DNA of 59,096 nucleotides from Streptomyces ficellus (GTDB taxonomy: Bacteria; Actinomycetota; Actinomycetes; Streptomycetales; Streptomycetaceae), in assembly GCF_030406405.1 (NCBI RefSeq), contig NZ_JAUEPL010000044.1:1-59096 (forward strand), in the 5' to 3' direction. Below the pieces are notes generated by a model. That model had not been told where the DNA came from, ran no database searches, and saw only the letters and a program-made list of their open reading frames with translations. Both the position numbers and the translations under genes were made by a program. Positions 24,954 to 33,307 of this stretch are shown in pieces (positions within the stretch are counted from its first letter, which is position 1; each line of letters begins with the position of its first letter).

Positions 24954-26279
24954 ATGTCGGTCCCGCAGCCCACCGCCGAGGAACGCGGTGAGCAGATCCT
25001 CTCCGTGTTCGGCACCGCCTTCGGCGAGCTCCTGGCCGCCGACCCGGCCGCCTTCCGGGTCAAGTTCCGGAAGATGGCCGGCTCGGCCTTCGCCTTCTAC
25101 CGTGGCACGGCCTGCCTGTTCTACGCCGACCTCGACAGGGAACAGCGCGGCGGCCCGTACCTGGACGAGCGGACCGGCCGGGTGTGGATCCACGGCGATC
25201 TGCACGCCGAGAACTTCGGCACGTACATGGACGCCAACGGCCGGCTGATCTTCAATGTGAACGACTTCGACGAGGCGTACGTCGGCCCCTTCACCTGGGA
25301 CCTGAAGCGGCTGTCGGCGTCCTTGGCGCTGATCGGCTACGCGAAGGCGCTGAGCGACGAGCAGATCACCGAGCTCGTACGGATCTACGCCGCCGCCTAC
25401 CGGGAGCGGATCCACGCCCTGGCGACCGGCGCCAAGAACGACGAGGTGCCGCCCTTCACGCTGGACACGGCGGAGGGCCCGCTGCTGGACGCGCTGCGTG
25501 ACGCCCGGTCGCTGACCCGGTTCGGGCTGCTGGAGTCGATGACCGAGATCCGTGACTTCGAGCGCCGGTTCGCGCCGGGCGGCGGGTCGATCGAGCTGGA
25601 CGCGGCCACCCGGTACAAGGTGCTGGCGGCCTTCGACGGGTATCTGGAGACGCTGCCCGAGTCCAGCCTGGCCCGGCCGGACTCGTACCGCGTGAAGGAC
25701 GTGGTGGGGCGGCGCGGCATCGGCATCGGGTCGGCCGGGCTGCCCTCGTACAACATCCTCCTCGAAGGCAACAGCGACGCCTTGGAGAACGATGTCGTGA
25801 TCTATATGAAGCAGGCCCAGACCCCGGCGGTCTCCCGCCATGTGACGGACCCGGCGGTGCGCGCGTACTTCCAGCACGAGGGGCACCGTACGGTCATCTC
25901 GCAGCGCGCCCTCCAGGCGCACGCCGACCCGTGGCTGGGCTGGACGGAGCTGGACGGCGCCGGACAGCTGGTGGCCGAGGTCTCGCCGTACGCCGTGGAC
26001 CTGGACTGGTCGGACATCGACGAGCCGGAGGAGATCGCGGCGACCGTCGCGGACCTGGGCCGGGCGACGGCGACAATGCACGCGGCGGCGGACGACGAGA
26101 GCGGGCACTCCCTGGTGCCGTTCTCCACGGAGCGGGCCATCGACGCGGCGATCGCGGCGGACGAGGAGGGCTTCGGGGAGCTGCTGGTGGACTTCGCGCA
26201 CGGCTACGGGGCGCGGGCGCGGGCGGACCACCAGATCTTCGTCGACCTGTTCCGCAACGGCCGTATTCCGGGTCTCTGA
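24954..26279 (+). CDS. DUF2252 protein, kinase-like fold
   Basis: A 441-aa protein. VWIHGDLHAENFGTY and FNVNDFDEAYVGPF recall the HGDxHxxN catalytic loop and metal-binding DFD of aminoglycoside phosphotransferase-like enzymes, typical of DUF2252. The phosphoryl acceptor is unknown. The ATG at 24954 (MSVPQPTAEERG) follows AGGAGG by ten bases and was preferred to the longer frame starting at 24867. Confidence 0.88.
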   Translation: MSVPQPTAEERGEQILSVFGTAFGELLAADPAAFRVKFRKMAGSAFAFYRGTACLFYADLDREQRGGPYLDERTGRVWIHGDLHAENFGTYMDANGRLIFNVNDFDEAYVGPFTWDLKRLSASLALIGYAKALSDEQITELVRIYAAAYRERIHALATGAKNDEVPPFTLDTAEGPLLDALRDARSLTRFGLLESMTEIRDFERRFAPGGGSIELDAATRYKVLAAFDGYLETLPESSLARPDSYRVKDVVGRRGIGIGSAGLPSYNILLEGNSDALENDVVIYMKQAQTPAVSRHVTDPAVRAYFQHEGHRTVISQRALQAHADPWLGWTELDGAGQLVAEVSPYAVDLDWSDIDEPEEIAATVADLGRATATMHAAADDESGHSLVPFSTERAIDAAIAADEEGFGELLVDFAHGYGARARADHQIFVDLFRNGRIPGL

Positions 26280-26346
26280 GGAGCGGCCGGGGAAGTCCGG
26301 ATCCTTTAGGGACCGCTTACGGGCGGTCGTGGCACACTCTCGGTCG

Positions 26347-27030
26347 ATGGACGACATATCCGTAGCGCAGCTCAGGTGGTTGCGGGCGGCGCTCTTCACG
26401 GCACTCGTGGTGACGCTGTCCGTGGCCTCCCATGTGCTGCTGTCGGGGGTGGCGCTGCCGGTGGTGACCGTCGCCGCGGTGGCGGCCGCGGTGTTCGCCG
26501 TCGCCTACGCGCTGGCGGGCGCGGAGCGCGGCTTCGGGCCCATCGCGGGGGTGCTCGTTCCGCTGGAGCTGGCCGCGGACACCGTGTTCACGACCGGTCA
26601 GCATGTCTGTTACGGGCCGGCCGGCGGCCCGGTCGCCGGCTCTCTGCGCGCGGTCGGCGTCGATGTGCTGTGCGGCGGCGGCGTGGGCGCCCCGCTGCCC
26701 GGTGTCGCGGCCGAGGGCGGTGGGGCCGCCGCCCTGCTCCGCTCCCCCGACCCGGCGCTGCCGTGGCTGCTGCTCGCCGCCCACGTCGCGGTCGGGCTGC
26801 TCGCCGCGGCCTGGCTGCGGCGGGGTGAGAGCGCGCTCGCCGGGCTGGTGCGGACGGTGGCCGCCTTCGCGTTCCGGCCGCTGCGGATCGCGGCCGCCGC
26901 GGTGGGTACGGCGGGCCCGGGCGTACGCCGGGGGCCGCGGCCCGCGAGCCGTCCGCGCGTCTCCCGTACCCGCCTTCTCGTGCACTCCGTGGGGCGGCGT
27001 GGACCGCCGTGCCGGGCTCTGACCGCCTGA
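26347..27030 (+). CDS. Multi-spanning membrane protein upstream of the DsbA-like gene
   Basis: A 227-aa hydrophobic protein with about four helices (roughly 13-33, 38-60, 70-90 and 125-150) and a basic C-terminal tail from residue 180. Codon use is typical. A lone Cys sits in HVCYG and another in VDVLCGGG. The ATG at 26347 (MDDISVAQL) is a better start than the GTG at 26329, although neither has a strong ribosome site. It ends 44 bases before the thioredoxin-like gene, so the two may function together. Family not recognised. Confidence 0.65.
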   Translation: MDDISVAQLRWLRAALFTALVVTLSVASHVLLSGVALPVVTVAAVAAAVFAVAYALAGAERGFGPIAGVLVPLELAADTVFTTGQHVCYGPAGGPVAGSLRAVGVDVLCGGGVGAPLPGVAAEGGGAAALLRSPDPALPWLLLAAHVAVGLLAAAWLRRGESALAGLVRTVAAFAFRPLRIAAAAVGTAGPGVRRGPRPASRPRVSRTRLLVHSVGRRGPPCRALTA

Positions 27031-27074
27031 GCACAGCAGTCCCGTACGACCCTTTTCACCCGGAGAACATGATC

Positions 27075-27890
27075 ATGAGTGCACGCAACAGCCACGCCAA
27101 CAAGGCCGCGGCCCGCGAGCGGCTGCGCCAGGAGCGCGAGCGCCAGGCCAAGAAGGACAAGGTTCGCCGGCAGGTCACCGTCGGCGTCTCCGCCATCGCC
27201 GTCCTGGCGGTGGCCGGCGGCATCGCCTACGGCGTCATGCAGGCGACCAAGCCCTCCCACTGGGAGGCGATGAAGGAGCAGAAGAGCGTCACGGCCCCGA
27301 AGAACACCTCGGGCGACAACGGCACCACCGTCGTGATCGGCAAGCCGGCCGCGAAGAAGACGCTGGAGCTGTACGAGGACTCCCGCTGCCCGGTCTGCGC
27401 GGTGTTCGAGCAGCAGGTGGGCGCGACGATCGAGAAGGATGTCACCGCGGGCAAGTACAAGATCCAGTACATCGGCGCCACCTTCATCGACAACGCCGAT
27501 CAGGGCGAGGGCTCCAAGAACGCGCTGTCCGCGCTGGGCGCCGCGCTCAACGTCAGCCCCGAGGCGTTCCTGGACTACAAGGAGGCGCTCTACTCGGCGA
27601 AGTACCACCCGGAGGAGAGCGACGACAAGTTCGCCAAGGACTCCTACCTCCTGGAGATCGCCGACACGGTCCCGGCCCTGAAGAGCAACGCGGAGTTCAA
27701 GAAGAACGTCGAGGAGGGCACCTTCGACGCCTGGGCGATGAAGATGTCCGAGGCCTTCGACAAGAGTGACGTCACGGGTACGCCGTCGCTGAAGATGGAC
27801 GGCAAGACCGTCACCGACCCCGGTGGCAAGAACGCCCCCATGACGGCCGCCGACTTCACGGCCGCGATCGACAAGGCGCTCAAGGGATAA
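27075..27890 (+). CDS. Membrane-anchored DsbA/thioredoxin-fold protein
   Basis: A 271-aa protein with a strongly basic cytoplasmic head (residues 1-32), one membrane helix (33-55) and an extracytoplasmic thioredoxin-like domain. The redox motif is CPVC (C105/C108) in YEDSRCPVCAVFEQ, followed by a helical insertion and VTGTPSLKMDG with the cis-Pro. It probably makes or reshuffles disulfides in exported proteins. The ATG at 27075 was chosen for its spacing from GGAG; an ATG six bases earlier is too close. Confidence 0.9.
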   Translation: MSARNSHANKAAARERLRQERERQAKKDKVRRQVTVGVSAIAVLAVAGGIAYGVMQATKPSHWEAMKEQKSVTAPKNTSGDNGTTVVIGKPAAKKTLELYEDSRCPVCAVFEQQVGATIEKDVTAGKYKIQYIGATFIDNADQGEGSKNALSALGAALNVSPEAFLDYKEALYSAKYHPEESDDKFAKDSYLLEIADTVPALKSNAEFKKNVEEGTFDAWAMKMSEAFDKSDVTGTPSLKMDGKTVTDPGGKNAPMTAADFTAAIDKALKG

Positions 27891-27911
27891 GGGCACGGCT
27901 TTTGGCCAACG

Positions 27912-27941
27912 GGAGGGCGAACTCTGCGGAGTTCGCCCTCC
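27912..27941. terminator. Terminator after the DsbA-like gene
   Basis: A perfect 13-bp stem (27912-27924 with 27929-27941) and TGCG loop, 22 bases past the stop codon. No U-run follows. Confidence 0.85.
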
Positions 27942-27952
27942 TATCGGCTTTA

Positions 27953-27972
27953 CCGATCAGTAATCTGATCGG
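27953..27972. promoter_or_regulatory. Palindrome on the phoD -10 element
   Basis: CCGATCAG (27953-27960) and CTGATCGG (27965-27972) form a perfect 8-bp inverted repeat with TAAT between. TAATCT (27961-27966), inside it, fits the TANNNT -10 and is 8 bases from the GTG start. Either a repressor operator or an RNA hairpin is possible. No clear PHO-box direct repeats (GTTCACC-like) were seen in this 84-bp gap. Confidence 0.5.
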
Positions 27973-27974
27973 CC

Positions 27975-29618
27975 GTGACCAGTCGAATTCTTCCCGCTCC
28001 CAGCCGCCGCACGGTCGTCAAAGCCGCTGCCGCCACCGCCGTCGCCGCCCCCGTCCTGGCCTCCGCCGCGCCCGCGGCGGCCGACGTCAAGGCCCCCGCC
28101 TTCCTCCATGGAGTCGCCTCCGGCGATCCGCTGCCCGACGGCGTCCTGCTGTGGACGCGCGTCACGCCGAGCCCCGACGCCCTTCCCGGGTCCGGTCAGG
28201 GCGCGGACACCGAGGTGAGATGGGAGGTCTCGGAGGACAGAGCGTTCACCCGGACCGTGGCCCGGGGCACGGTCATCGCGACGGCCGCCTCGGACCACAC
28301 CGTCAAGGTGGATGTCAGAGGCCTCCGCCAGGAGACCGCCTACTACTACCGCTTCACGGCCAGTACGGCCGTCTCGCCCACCGGCCGGACCCGCACCACT
28401 CCGGCCGTCGACGCCACCACGTCCGGCGTCCGCTTCGGTGTGGTCTCCTGCGCCAACTGGGAGGCGGGCCATTTCTCGGCGTACCGCCATCTCGCCGCGC
28501 GGGCCGACCTCGACGCGGTGGTCCACCTCGGCGACTACATCTACGAGTACGAGACGGGCGGCTACCCCAAGCCGGAGTACGTCATACGGCAGCACGAGCC
28601 GAAGCACGAGATCGTCACCCTCGCCGACTACCGTCTGCGGCACGCCACGTACAAGGCGGATGCCCACCTCCAGGCCCTGCACGCCGCGCACCCGGTGATC
28701 GCCATCTGGGACGACCACGAGTTCGCCAACGACACCTGGTCGGGCGGCGCGGAGAACCACACGCCGGGCACCGAGGGCGACTGGGCGGCCCGCGTGGCGG
28801 CCGCGAAGCAGGCGTACTTCGAGTGGATGCCGGTACGCGCCTCCACCGAGGGCACCGTCTACCGGAGGCTGCGTTTCGGCAGGCTGGCCGATCTGCACCT
28901 GCTGGACCTGCGCTCGTTCCGCTCGCAGCAGGTCTCGATGGGCAGCGGCCAGGTCGACGACCCGGACCGCACGCTCACCGGCCGCGCCCAGCTGGACTGG
29001 CTGAAGGCAGGGCTGGCCGCCTCGGACGCGGCCTGGAAGCTGGTCGGCACGTCGGTGATGATCTCGCCGGTCGCCTTCGGCTCCCTGCCGGCCCATCTGC
29101 TGCAGCCGGTCGCGGAGTTGCTCGGCCTGCCCAAGGGAGGGCTGGCGATCAACGTGGACCAGTGGGACGGCTACACGGACGACCGCAAGGAGCTCCTCGC
29201 GCACCTGACGGAACGATCCATCACCAACACCGTGTTCCTGACCGGCGACATCCACATGGCGTGGGCCAACGACGTACCGGTGACGGCAGCGACGTACCCG
29301 AAGTCCCGTTCGGCGGCCACCGAGTTCGTGGTGACGTCGGTGACCTCGGACAACCTGGACGACATCCTCCATGTCGCCCCCGGCACCGTCTCACTGGTCG
29401 CCGCGGCGGCCATCAGGGGTGCCAACCGCCATGTGAAGTGGGTGGACATGGACCATCACGGGTACGGCGTCCTCGATGTGACCGCGGAGCGCTCGCAGAT
29501 GGACTACTACACCGTCTCCGACAAGAGGAATCCGGACGCCTCCTCGGCCTGGATCCGCTCATACCGGACGCTCAGCGGAACGCAGAGGGTCGAGCGGGTG
29601 TACGCGCCGGTTCGCTAG
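27975..29618 (+). CDS. phoD: Alkaline phosphatase/phosphodiesterase PhoD
   Basis: A 547-aa secreted enzyme releasing phosphate from esters. A twin-arginine signal (RR at 11-12, then TVVKAAAATAVAAP and an ASAAPAAA cleavage region) is followed by the PhoD N-terminal domain (LHGVASGDPLPDGVLLWTR). The metallophosphatase core has SCANW (the Cys that ligates iron), VHLGDYIYEY, AIWDDHEFANDTW and FLTGDIHMAW. The GTG start has no Shine-Dalgarno and TAATCT lies 8 bases upstream. PhoP control is expected from the family, but its binding site was not found. Confidence 0.95.
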   Translation: MTSRILPAPSRRTVVKAAAATAVAAPVLASAAPAAADVKAPAFLHGVASGDPLPDGVLLWTRVTPSPDALPGSGQGADTEVRWEVSEDRAFTRTVARGTVIATAASDHTVKVDVRGLRQETAYYYRFTASTAVSPTGRTRTTPAVDATTSGVRFGVVSCANWEAGHFSAYRHLAARADLDAVVHLGDYIYEYETGGYPKPEYVIRQHEPKHEIVTLADYRLRHATYKADAHLQALHAAHPVIAIWDDHEFANDTWSGGAENHTPGTEGDWAARVAAAKQAYFEWMPVRASTEGTVYRRLRFGRLADLHLLDLRSFRSQQVSMGSGQVDDPDRTLTGRAQLDWLKAGLAASDAAWKLVGTSVMISPVAFGSLPAHLLQPVAELLGLPKGGLAINVDQWDGYTDDRKELLAHLTERSITNTVFLTGDIHMAWANDVPVTAATYPKSRSAATEFVVTSVTSDNLDDILHVAPGTVSLVAAAAIRGANRHVKWVDMDHHGYGVLDVTAERSQMDYYTVSDKRNPDASSAWIRSYRTLSGTQRVERVYAPVR

Positions 29619-29913
29619 CGGCCCCCTACGGGTGATTTTCGGCCAATCACCCACCTGTTAACAGGGGATCACACAGTCATGCCGGGTGGTGTGTTCCGTG
29701 GACGCAATGGGGACACACCACCCGCCTTGGGTGGCCGGTTCGTTACGCACGCGGCTCGCACCCTCGCGCGGGCCGAAGGATTTCTCCCGGATGTCTTCAC
29801 TTACTCAACGATCGATTGGGCTGGTTCCCTGCTCATGGAAATCTGACATGGCCACGTAATCTCCCCGCGGTGGCGAGGAAGGCCCTCTCCACAACCCCCC
29901 GCGAGGAGTCACC
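29619..29913. terminator. Intergenic gap after phoD with two hairpins
   Basis: The 295-bp gap has an 8-bp stem at 29630-29637/29645-29652 and a larger one at 29683-29697/29710-29724 (15 positions, one G-U) around a 12-base loop. The larger is the likely phoD terminator. The remaining 190 bases before the protease gene hold its promoter and a GCGAGGAG ribosome site. No PHO boxes were recognised. Confidence 0.6.
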
Positions 29914-30903
29914 ATGCGTGCTCTTGCCCGAATATCCCCGCGTATGCACCGACGTGTCCTCGGTACGGCGGTCATGGCCGGATCCCTGGCCCTCTTCCCG
30001 CTCTCCACCCCGACGGGCGCCGCCGCCAAGGCCCCCGCAGTCACCGCCGCGGCCGAGGAGTGCGCCGAGGGCCCGGGCGCGGGCGCGCGCGAGACCCACG
30101 CGGGCGCCGGCCACGCACACGAGCCCAACGAGGTGACCGACGCCAAGGCCCGGGCCATGGACGCCGACCTGAGGAAGAGACTGGAGGCCGCGCGGGCCGG
30201 CGGCGCCGGCCGGTTCACCGCCGCCGCCACCACCGTCCCGGTCTACTTCCACGTCATCCACGACGGCGAGACCGGAAAGCTCTCCGCCACCGACGTCGGT
30301 CGGCAGATGGCCGTCCTCAACTCCGCCTTCGGCGGCCAGGGAACAGGCAACGCCGACTCCGGCTTCCAGTTCTCGCTGGCCGGCACGGACTACACCGACA
30401 ACGCCGCCTGGTACAACCTCAGCTCCGGCTCGGCCGAGGAGAAGGCCATGAAGTCCGCCCTCCGCAAGGGCGGCGCCGGTGCGCTCAACTTCTACACCGC
30501 CAACCTCAGCGGCGGACTGCTCGGGTGGGCGACCTTCCCGTCCTCGTACAAGTCCAACCCCACGATGGACGGCGTCGTGGTGCTCGACGCCTCCCTGCCC
30601 GGCGGTTCGGCCACCAACTACGACGAGGGCGACACCGGCACCCACGAGGTCGGCCACTGGATGGGGCTGTACCACACCTTCCAGGGCGGCTGTAACGGCA
30701 ACGGCGACTACGTGGCCGACACCGCCGCCGAGAAGAGCCCGGCCTACCAGTGCCCCACCGGGCGCGACACGTGCACCAACAAGACGGGTGTTGACCCGAT
30801 TCACAACTTCATGGATTACACGTACGACGCGTGCATGTACCAGTTCACGGCGGGCCAGGTGCAGCGCATGAAGGACCACTGGACCGCCTACCGGGCCGGC
30901 TGA
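29914..30903 (+). CDS. Secreted zinc metalloprotease, M43 type
   Basis: A 329-aa protein with an export signal (basic RALARISPRMHRR, hydrophobic 15-31, cleavage near AAAKA), a pro-region and a metzincin catalytic domain. The zinc motif HEVGHWMGLYH (H244, H248, H254 with E245) and the Met-turn NFMDY (M300) are intact. Six Cys in the catalytic half could form disulfides. It resembles the pappalysin/cytophagalysin (M43) proteases common in Streptomyces secretomes. GAGGAG precedes the ATG. Confidence 0.92.
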   Translation: MRALARISPRMHRRVLGTAVMAGSLALFPLSTPTGAAAKAPAVTAAAEECAEGPGAGARETHAGAGHAHEPNEVTDAKARAMDADLRKRLEAARAGGAGRFTAAATTVPVYFHVIHDGETGKLSATDVGRQMAVLNSAFGGQGTGNADSGFQFSLAGTDYTDNAAWYNLSSGSAEEKAMKSALRKGGAGALNFYTANLSGGLLGWATFPSSYKSNPTMDGVVVLDASLPGGSATNYDEGDTGTHEVGHWMGLYHTFQGGCNGNGDYVADTAAEKSPAYQCPTGRDTCTNKTGVDPIHNFMDYTYDACMYQFTAGQVQRMKDHWTAYRAG

Positions 30904-30911
30904 GCCCAGCG

Positions 30912-30939
30912 GGGGCACGGTGTGCGGACACCGTGCCCC
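30912..30939. terminator. Bidirectional terminator, protease and dienelactone hydrolase genes
   Basis: A perfect 12-bp stem (30912-30923 with 30928-30939) and GCGG loop, followed by TT. It fills the 37-bp gap between two convergent genes. Confidence 0.88.
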
Positions 30940-30940
30940 T

Positions 30941-31510
30941 TTACAGGCTGTCCAGGAAGCCCAGGGCGATCCGCCACGTCCGCTCGGCGGCGTCCTCGTC
31001 GTAGTCGGGCAGGTCCGGGTCGGTGTACACGTGTCCGGCGCCCTGATAGCGGTAGACCTCCACATCCGCACCGGCCCGCCGCATCCGCAGGTACCAGGCG
31101 TTCAGCCAGTCGTCCGGCTCGAAGGGATCGGGATCGGCGACATGCAGCTGTACGGGCAACTGGTCCACCGACGCGTTCTCCGCCAGGTCCGAAGTGCCGT
31201 GCAACAACAGCAGTCCGCGCGCCTTCTCATCACCGAGCGCGAGAGTCTGCGCGAGGGACCCGCCCAGGGAGAAACCGGCGTACACGAGTCCTTGCCCGGA
31301 GTAGGGCGCTGCGGCCAGGATCGCCCTCTTCAGCAGCTCTTCCTTGCCGATCCGGTCCTTGACAGCCATGCCCTCCTCCAAACGATCGGCCGTTTGACCG
31401 TCGTAGAGGTCGGGCACGTGCACGTGGTGCCCGGCGGCACGCAGCCGGCCGGCTGCGGCGTGCACGGCCGGGCGCAGACCGTAGGCCGAGTGAAAGAGCA
31501 TGATGTTCAT
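30941..31510 (-). CDS. Dienelactone hydrolase family protein
   Basis: A 189-aa alpha/beta-hydrolase. The nucleophile elbow is GFSLGG (Ser rather than the Cys of classical dienelactone hydrolase), with Asp in DPDPFEPDDW and His in GAGHVYTD. It begins MNIMLFHSAYGLRPAVHAAA. The ATG at 31508-31510 was chosen because the earlier in-frame ATG would overlap the divergent mscS gene. Substrate unknown. TAA stop, rare in this window. Confidence 0.88.
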   Translation of the reverse strand: MNIMLFHSAYGLRPAVHAAAGRLRAAGHHVHVPDLYDGQTADRLEEGMAVKDRIGKEELLKRAILAAAPYSGQGLVYAGFSLGGSLAQTLALGDEKARGLLLLHGTSDLAENASVDQLPVQLHVADPDPFEPDDWLNAWYLRMRRAGADVEVYRYQGAGHVYTDPDLPDYDEDAAERTWRIALGFLDSL

Positions 31511-31541
31511 CCGGCCAATCCTGCCAGCTGGATTCGGAGCC

Positions 31542-32693
31542 ATGGAGAACGTACTGCGCCCATTGACCGTCATCGGTGGCTCGGTCGTGCTCACGCTGCT
31601 CGTCGGCTACGCGGCCGACGTCATCCTGCGCCGAGCCGACGCCCGGCACCACGAGACCCCGCTGTGGGGGCTGCTGCGCCGCTGCCGGCTGCCCCTTCAG
31701 GTCGTCCTCGTCGCCGCACTGCTGCGCGGCTCGTACCGGCAGACGGGGTGGCGGGCCCTGGAGAACCACGAGGCGGCCATAGGCCAGGTGCTGACCCTGG
31801 TCCTGATCGGCGCCAGCGCCTGGCTGGTGGTACGGATCGCCGCCGCCATAGTGGAGTCCAGTTATGCCCGTTATGCCTCGTCCACCCGCGACGCGGCCCG
31901 GGTGCGCCGGGTGCGCACGCAGGTCACGCTGATCATGCGGATCGTCACGGCGGTGGTCGGCGTGGTGGCGGTCGCGGCGATGCTGCTGACGTTCCCCGAC
32001 TTCCGCACCATCGGTACGTCGATGCTGGCCTCCGCGGGCATCATCGGCATCGTGGCCGGTGTCGCGGCACAGTCCACGCTCGGCAACCTCTTCGCCGGCT
32101 TCCAGATCGCCTTCGGCGACATGGTCCGGATAGGCGACACGGTGGTCGTGGACGGCGAGTGGGGCGTGGTGGAGGAGGTCACACTGACGTTCCTGGCCGT
32201 ACGGACCTGGGACGAGCGCCGCATCACGATGCCGGTCTCGTACTTCACCAGCAAGCCGTTCGAGAACTGGTCACGCGGCGGCGCCCAGATGACCGGCACG
32301 GTCTTCTTCCACCTGGACCACACGGCGCCCGTGAGCCTGATGCGCGACAAGCTCAAGGAGATCCTCGCGGAGTGCCCCGCCTGGGACGGCCGCGACTGGT
32401 CCCTGGCCGTCACGGACACCACACCCAGCACGATCCAGGTCCGCGCGGTGGTCACGGCGAAGGACGCCGACGACGTCTGGACGGTGAGGTGCGTCGTACG
32501 CGAGCAGATGGTCGCGTGGCTGTGCGAGGAGCACCCGTACGCGCTGCCGCGCATCGCCACGTCCCCGGCGGCGCTGCCGTGGCCGGCCCACGGCAGCAAC
32601 ACGGACCAGCGTCCGCCACGGGCCGCGGAGGTCCACAGCAACAACGCGGACGGCTACGTCACGGACGACGCCCGCCGCACAGGCCGCGGCTGA
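31542..32693 (+). CDS. MscS-family mechanosensitive channel
   Basis: A 383-aa membrane protein with N-terminal helices near 7-25, 48-65 and 80-100, then the MscS core: helices from about 125 and the pore-lining TM3 with MLASAGIIGIVAGVAAQS followed by TLGNLFAGFQIAFGD. The beta domain has GDTVVVDGEWGVVEEVTL. It should open under membrane tension during osmotic downshift. The ATG at 31542 follows CGGAG. Only 31 bp separates it from the divergent hydrolase, so the promoters must overlap or lie inside coding sequence. Confidence 0.92.
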   Translation: MENVLRPLTVIGGSVVLTLLVGYAADVILRRADARHHETPLWGLLRRCRLPLQVVLVAALLRGSYRQTGWRALENHEAAIGQVLTLVLIGASAWLVVRIAAAIVESSYARYASSTRDAARVRRVRTQVTLIMRIVTAVVGVVAVAAMLLTFPDFRTIGTSMLASAGIIGIVAGVAAQSTLGNLFAGFQIAFGDMVRIGDTVVVDGEWGVVEEVTLTFLAVRTWDERRITMPVSYFTSKPFENWSRGGAQMTGTVFFHLDHTAPVSLMRDKLKEILAECPAWDGRDWSLAVTDTTPSTIQVRAVVTAKDADDVWTVRCVVREQMVAWLCEEHPYALPRIATSPAALPWPAHGSNTDQRPPRAAEVHSNNADGYVTDDARRTGRG

Positions 32694-32704
32694 CCCACCC
32701 GCAG

Positions 32705-33057
32705 CCGAGCCGGCGTCCCACGACCCGCAGCCGGAATCCAGCCGAGGCCGCCCACCAGGCCGCACGTCCCACGACCGCAGCCGGCGTCCGGCCGGGGCCA
32801 GCCTCCACGCCGCACGTCCCACGCCCCGCAGCCGGGATCCGGCCGGGGCCGCCCTCCAGGCCGCACGTCCCACGACCCGCAGCCGGAATCCAGCCGAGGC
32901 CGCCCTCCACGCCGCACGTCCCACGACCGCAGCCGGCGTCCGGCCGAGGCCAGCCTCCACGCCGCACGTCCCACGCCCCGCAGCCGGCGTCCGGCCGAGG
33001 CCGCCTCCAAACCCGACGTTCCACGACCCGCAGCCGGGATCCGGCCGGGGCGGGGCC
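32705..33057. repeat. 50/51-bp minisatellite with a three-unit higher-order period
   Basis: Units start at GTCCCACG in 32715, 32766, 32816, 32867, 32918, 32968 and 33018 (spaced 51, 50, 51, 51, 50, 50). Each continues with a CGCAGCCGG block, then a CCGGCC or CCAGCC block. Units 1 and 4 share AATCCAGCCGAGG, units 2 and 5 share a one-base-shorter ACGACCGCAG with CCAGCCTCCACGC, and units 3 and 6 share ACGCCCCGC. The array is therefore about two copies of a ~152-bp three-unit block plus a partial. It lies in a convergent gap and has no credible ORF or ribosome site. Confidence 0.88.
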
Positions 33058-33186
33058 GTGCAGGGTCGGCCCCGCAGGGGACCGGCGGAACGCCCGGGCT
33101 CCCCACCAAGGCCGGGCACCCCGCCGGTCCCCGAGGAGCCGAGCCCGGAGGGGCCACGCCCCACCACCCCCGACCGCACCGCCCAC

Positions 33187-33292
33187 GCGCCAGACGCCAC
33201 GCGTCAGACGTCATGCGCCAGACGCCACGCGCCAGACGCCACGCGTCAGACGCCACGCGTCAGACGCCATGCGCCAGACGCCACGCGTCAGG
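33187..33292. repeat. 14-bp tandem repeat
   Basis: Seven complete units of GCG(C/T)CAGACG(C/T)CA(C/T) and half an eighth, head to tail, right after the larger minisatellite and 15 bp before the end of the antiporter gene. Fourteen is not a multiple of three and the array lies outside any gene. The 32694-33307 gap contains nothing else that I recognise apart from about 130 bp of G/C-rich sequence between the arrays. Confidence 0.9.
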
Positions 33293-33307
33293 CGGCCCAC
33301 ACCTCCC

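Noticed and set aside
21121..25248. 1375-codon open frame antisense to dnaE
   Set aside because: Its sequence is the mirror of dnaE codons (Val/Leu/Asp/Gly/His-rich) and has no family features. dnaE on the other strand is unambiguous.
29619..29913. PHO boxes upstream of the M43 protease
   Set aside because: GTTACGCACGC / GGCTCGCACCC vaguely resembles 11-bp PhoP direct repeats, but key bases differ and spacing is not regular.
32705..33292. CRISPR array
   Set aside because: Repeats are head-to-tail with no unique spacers between them and no cas genes nearby.
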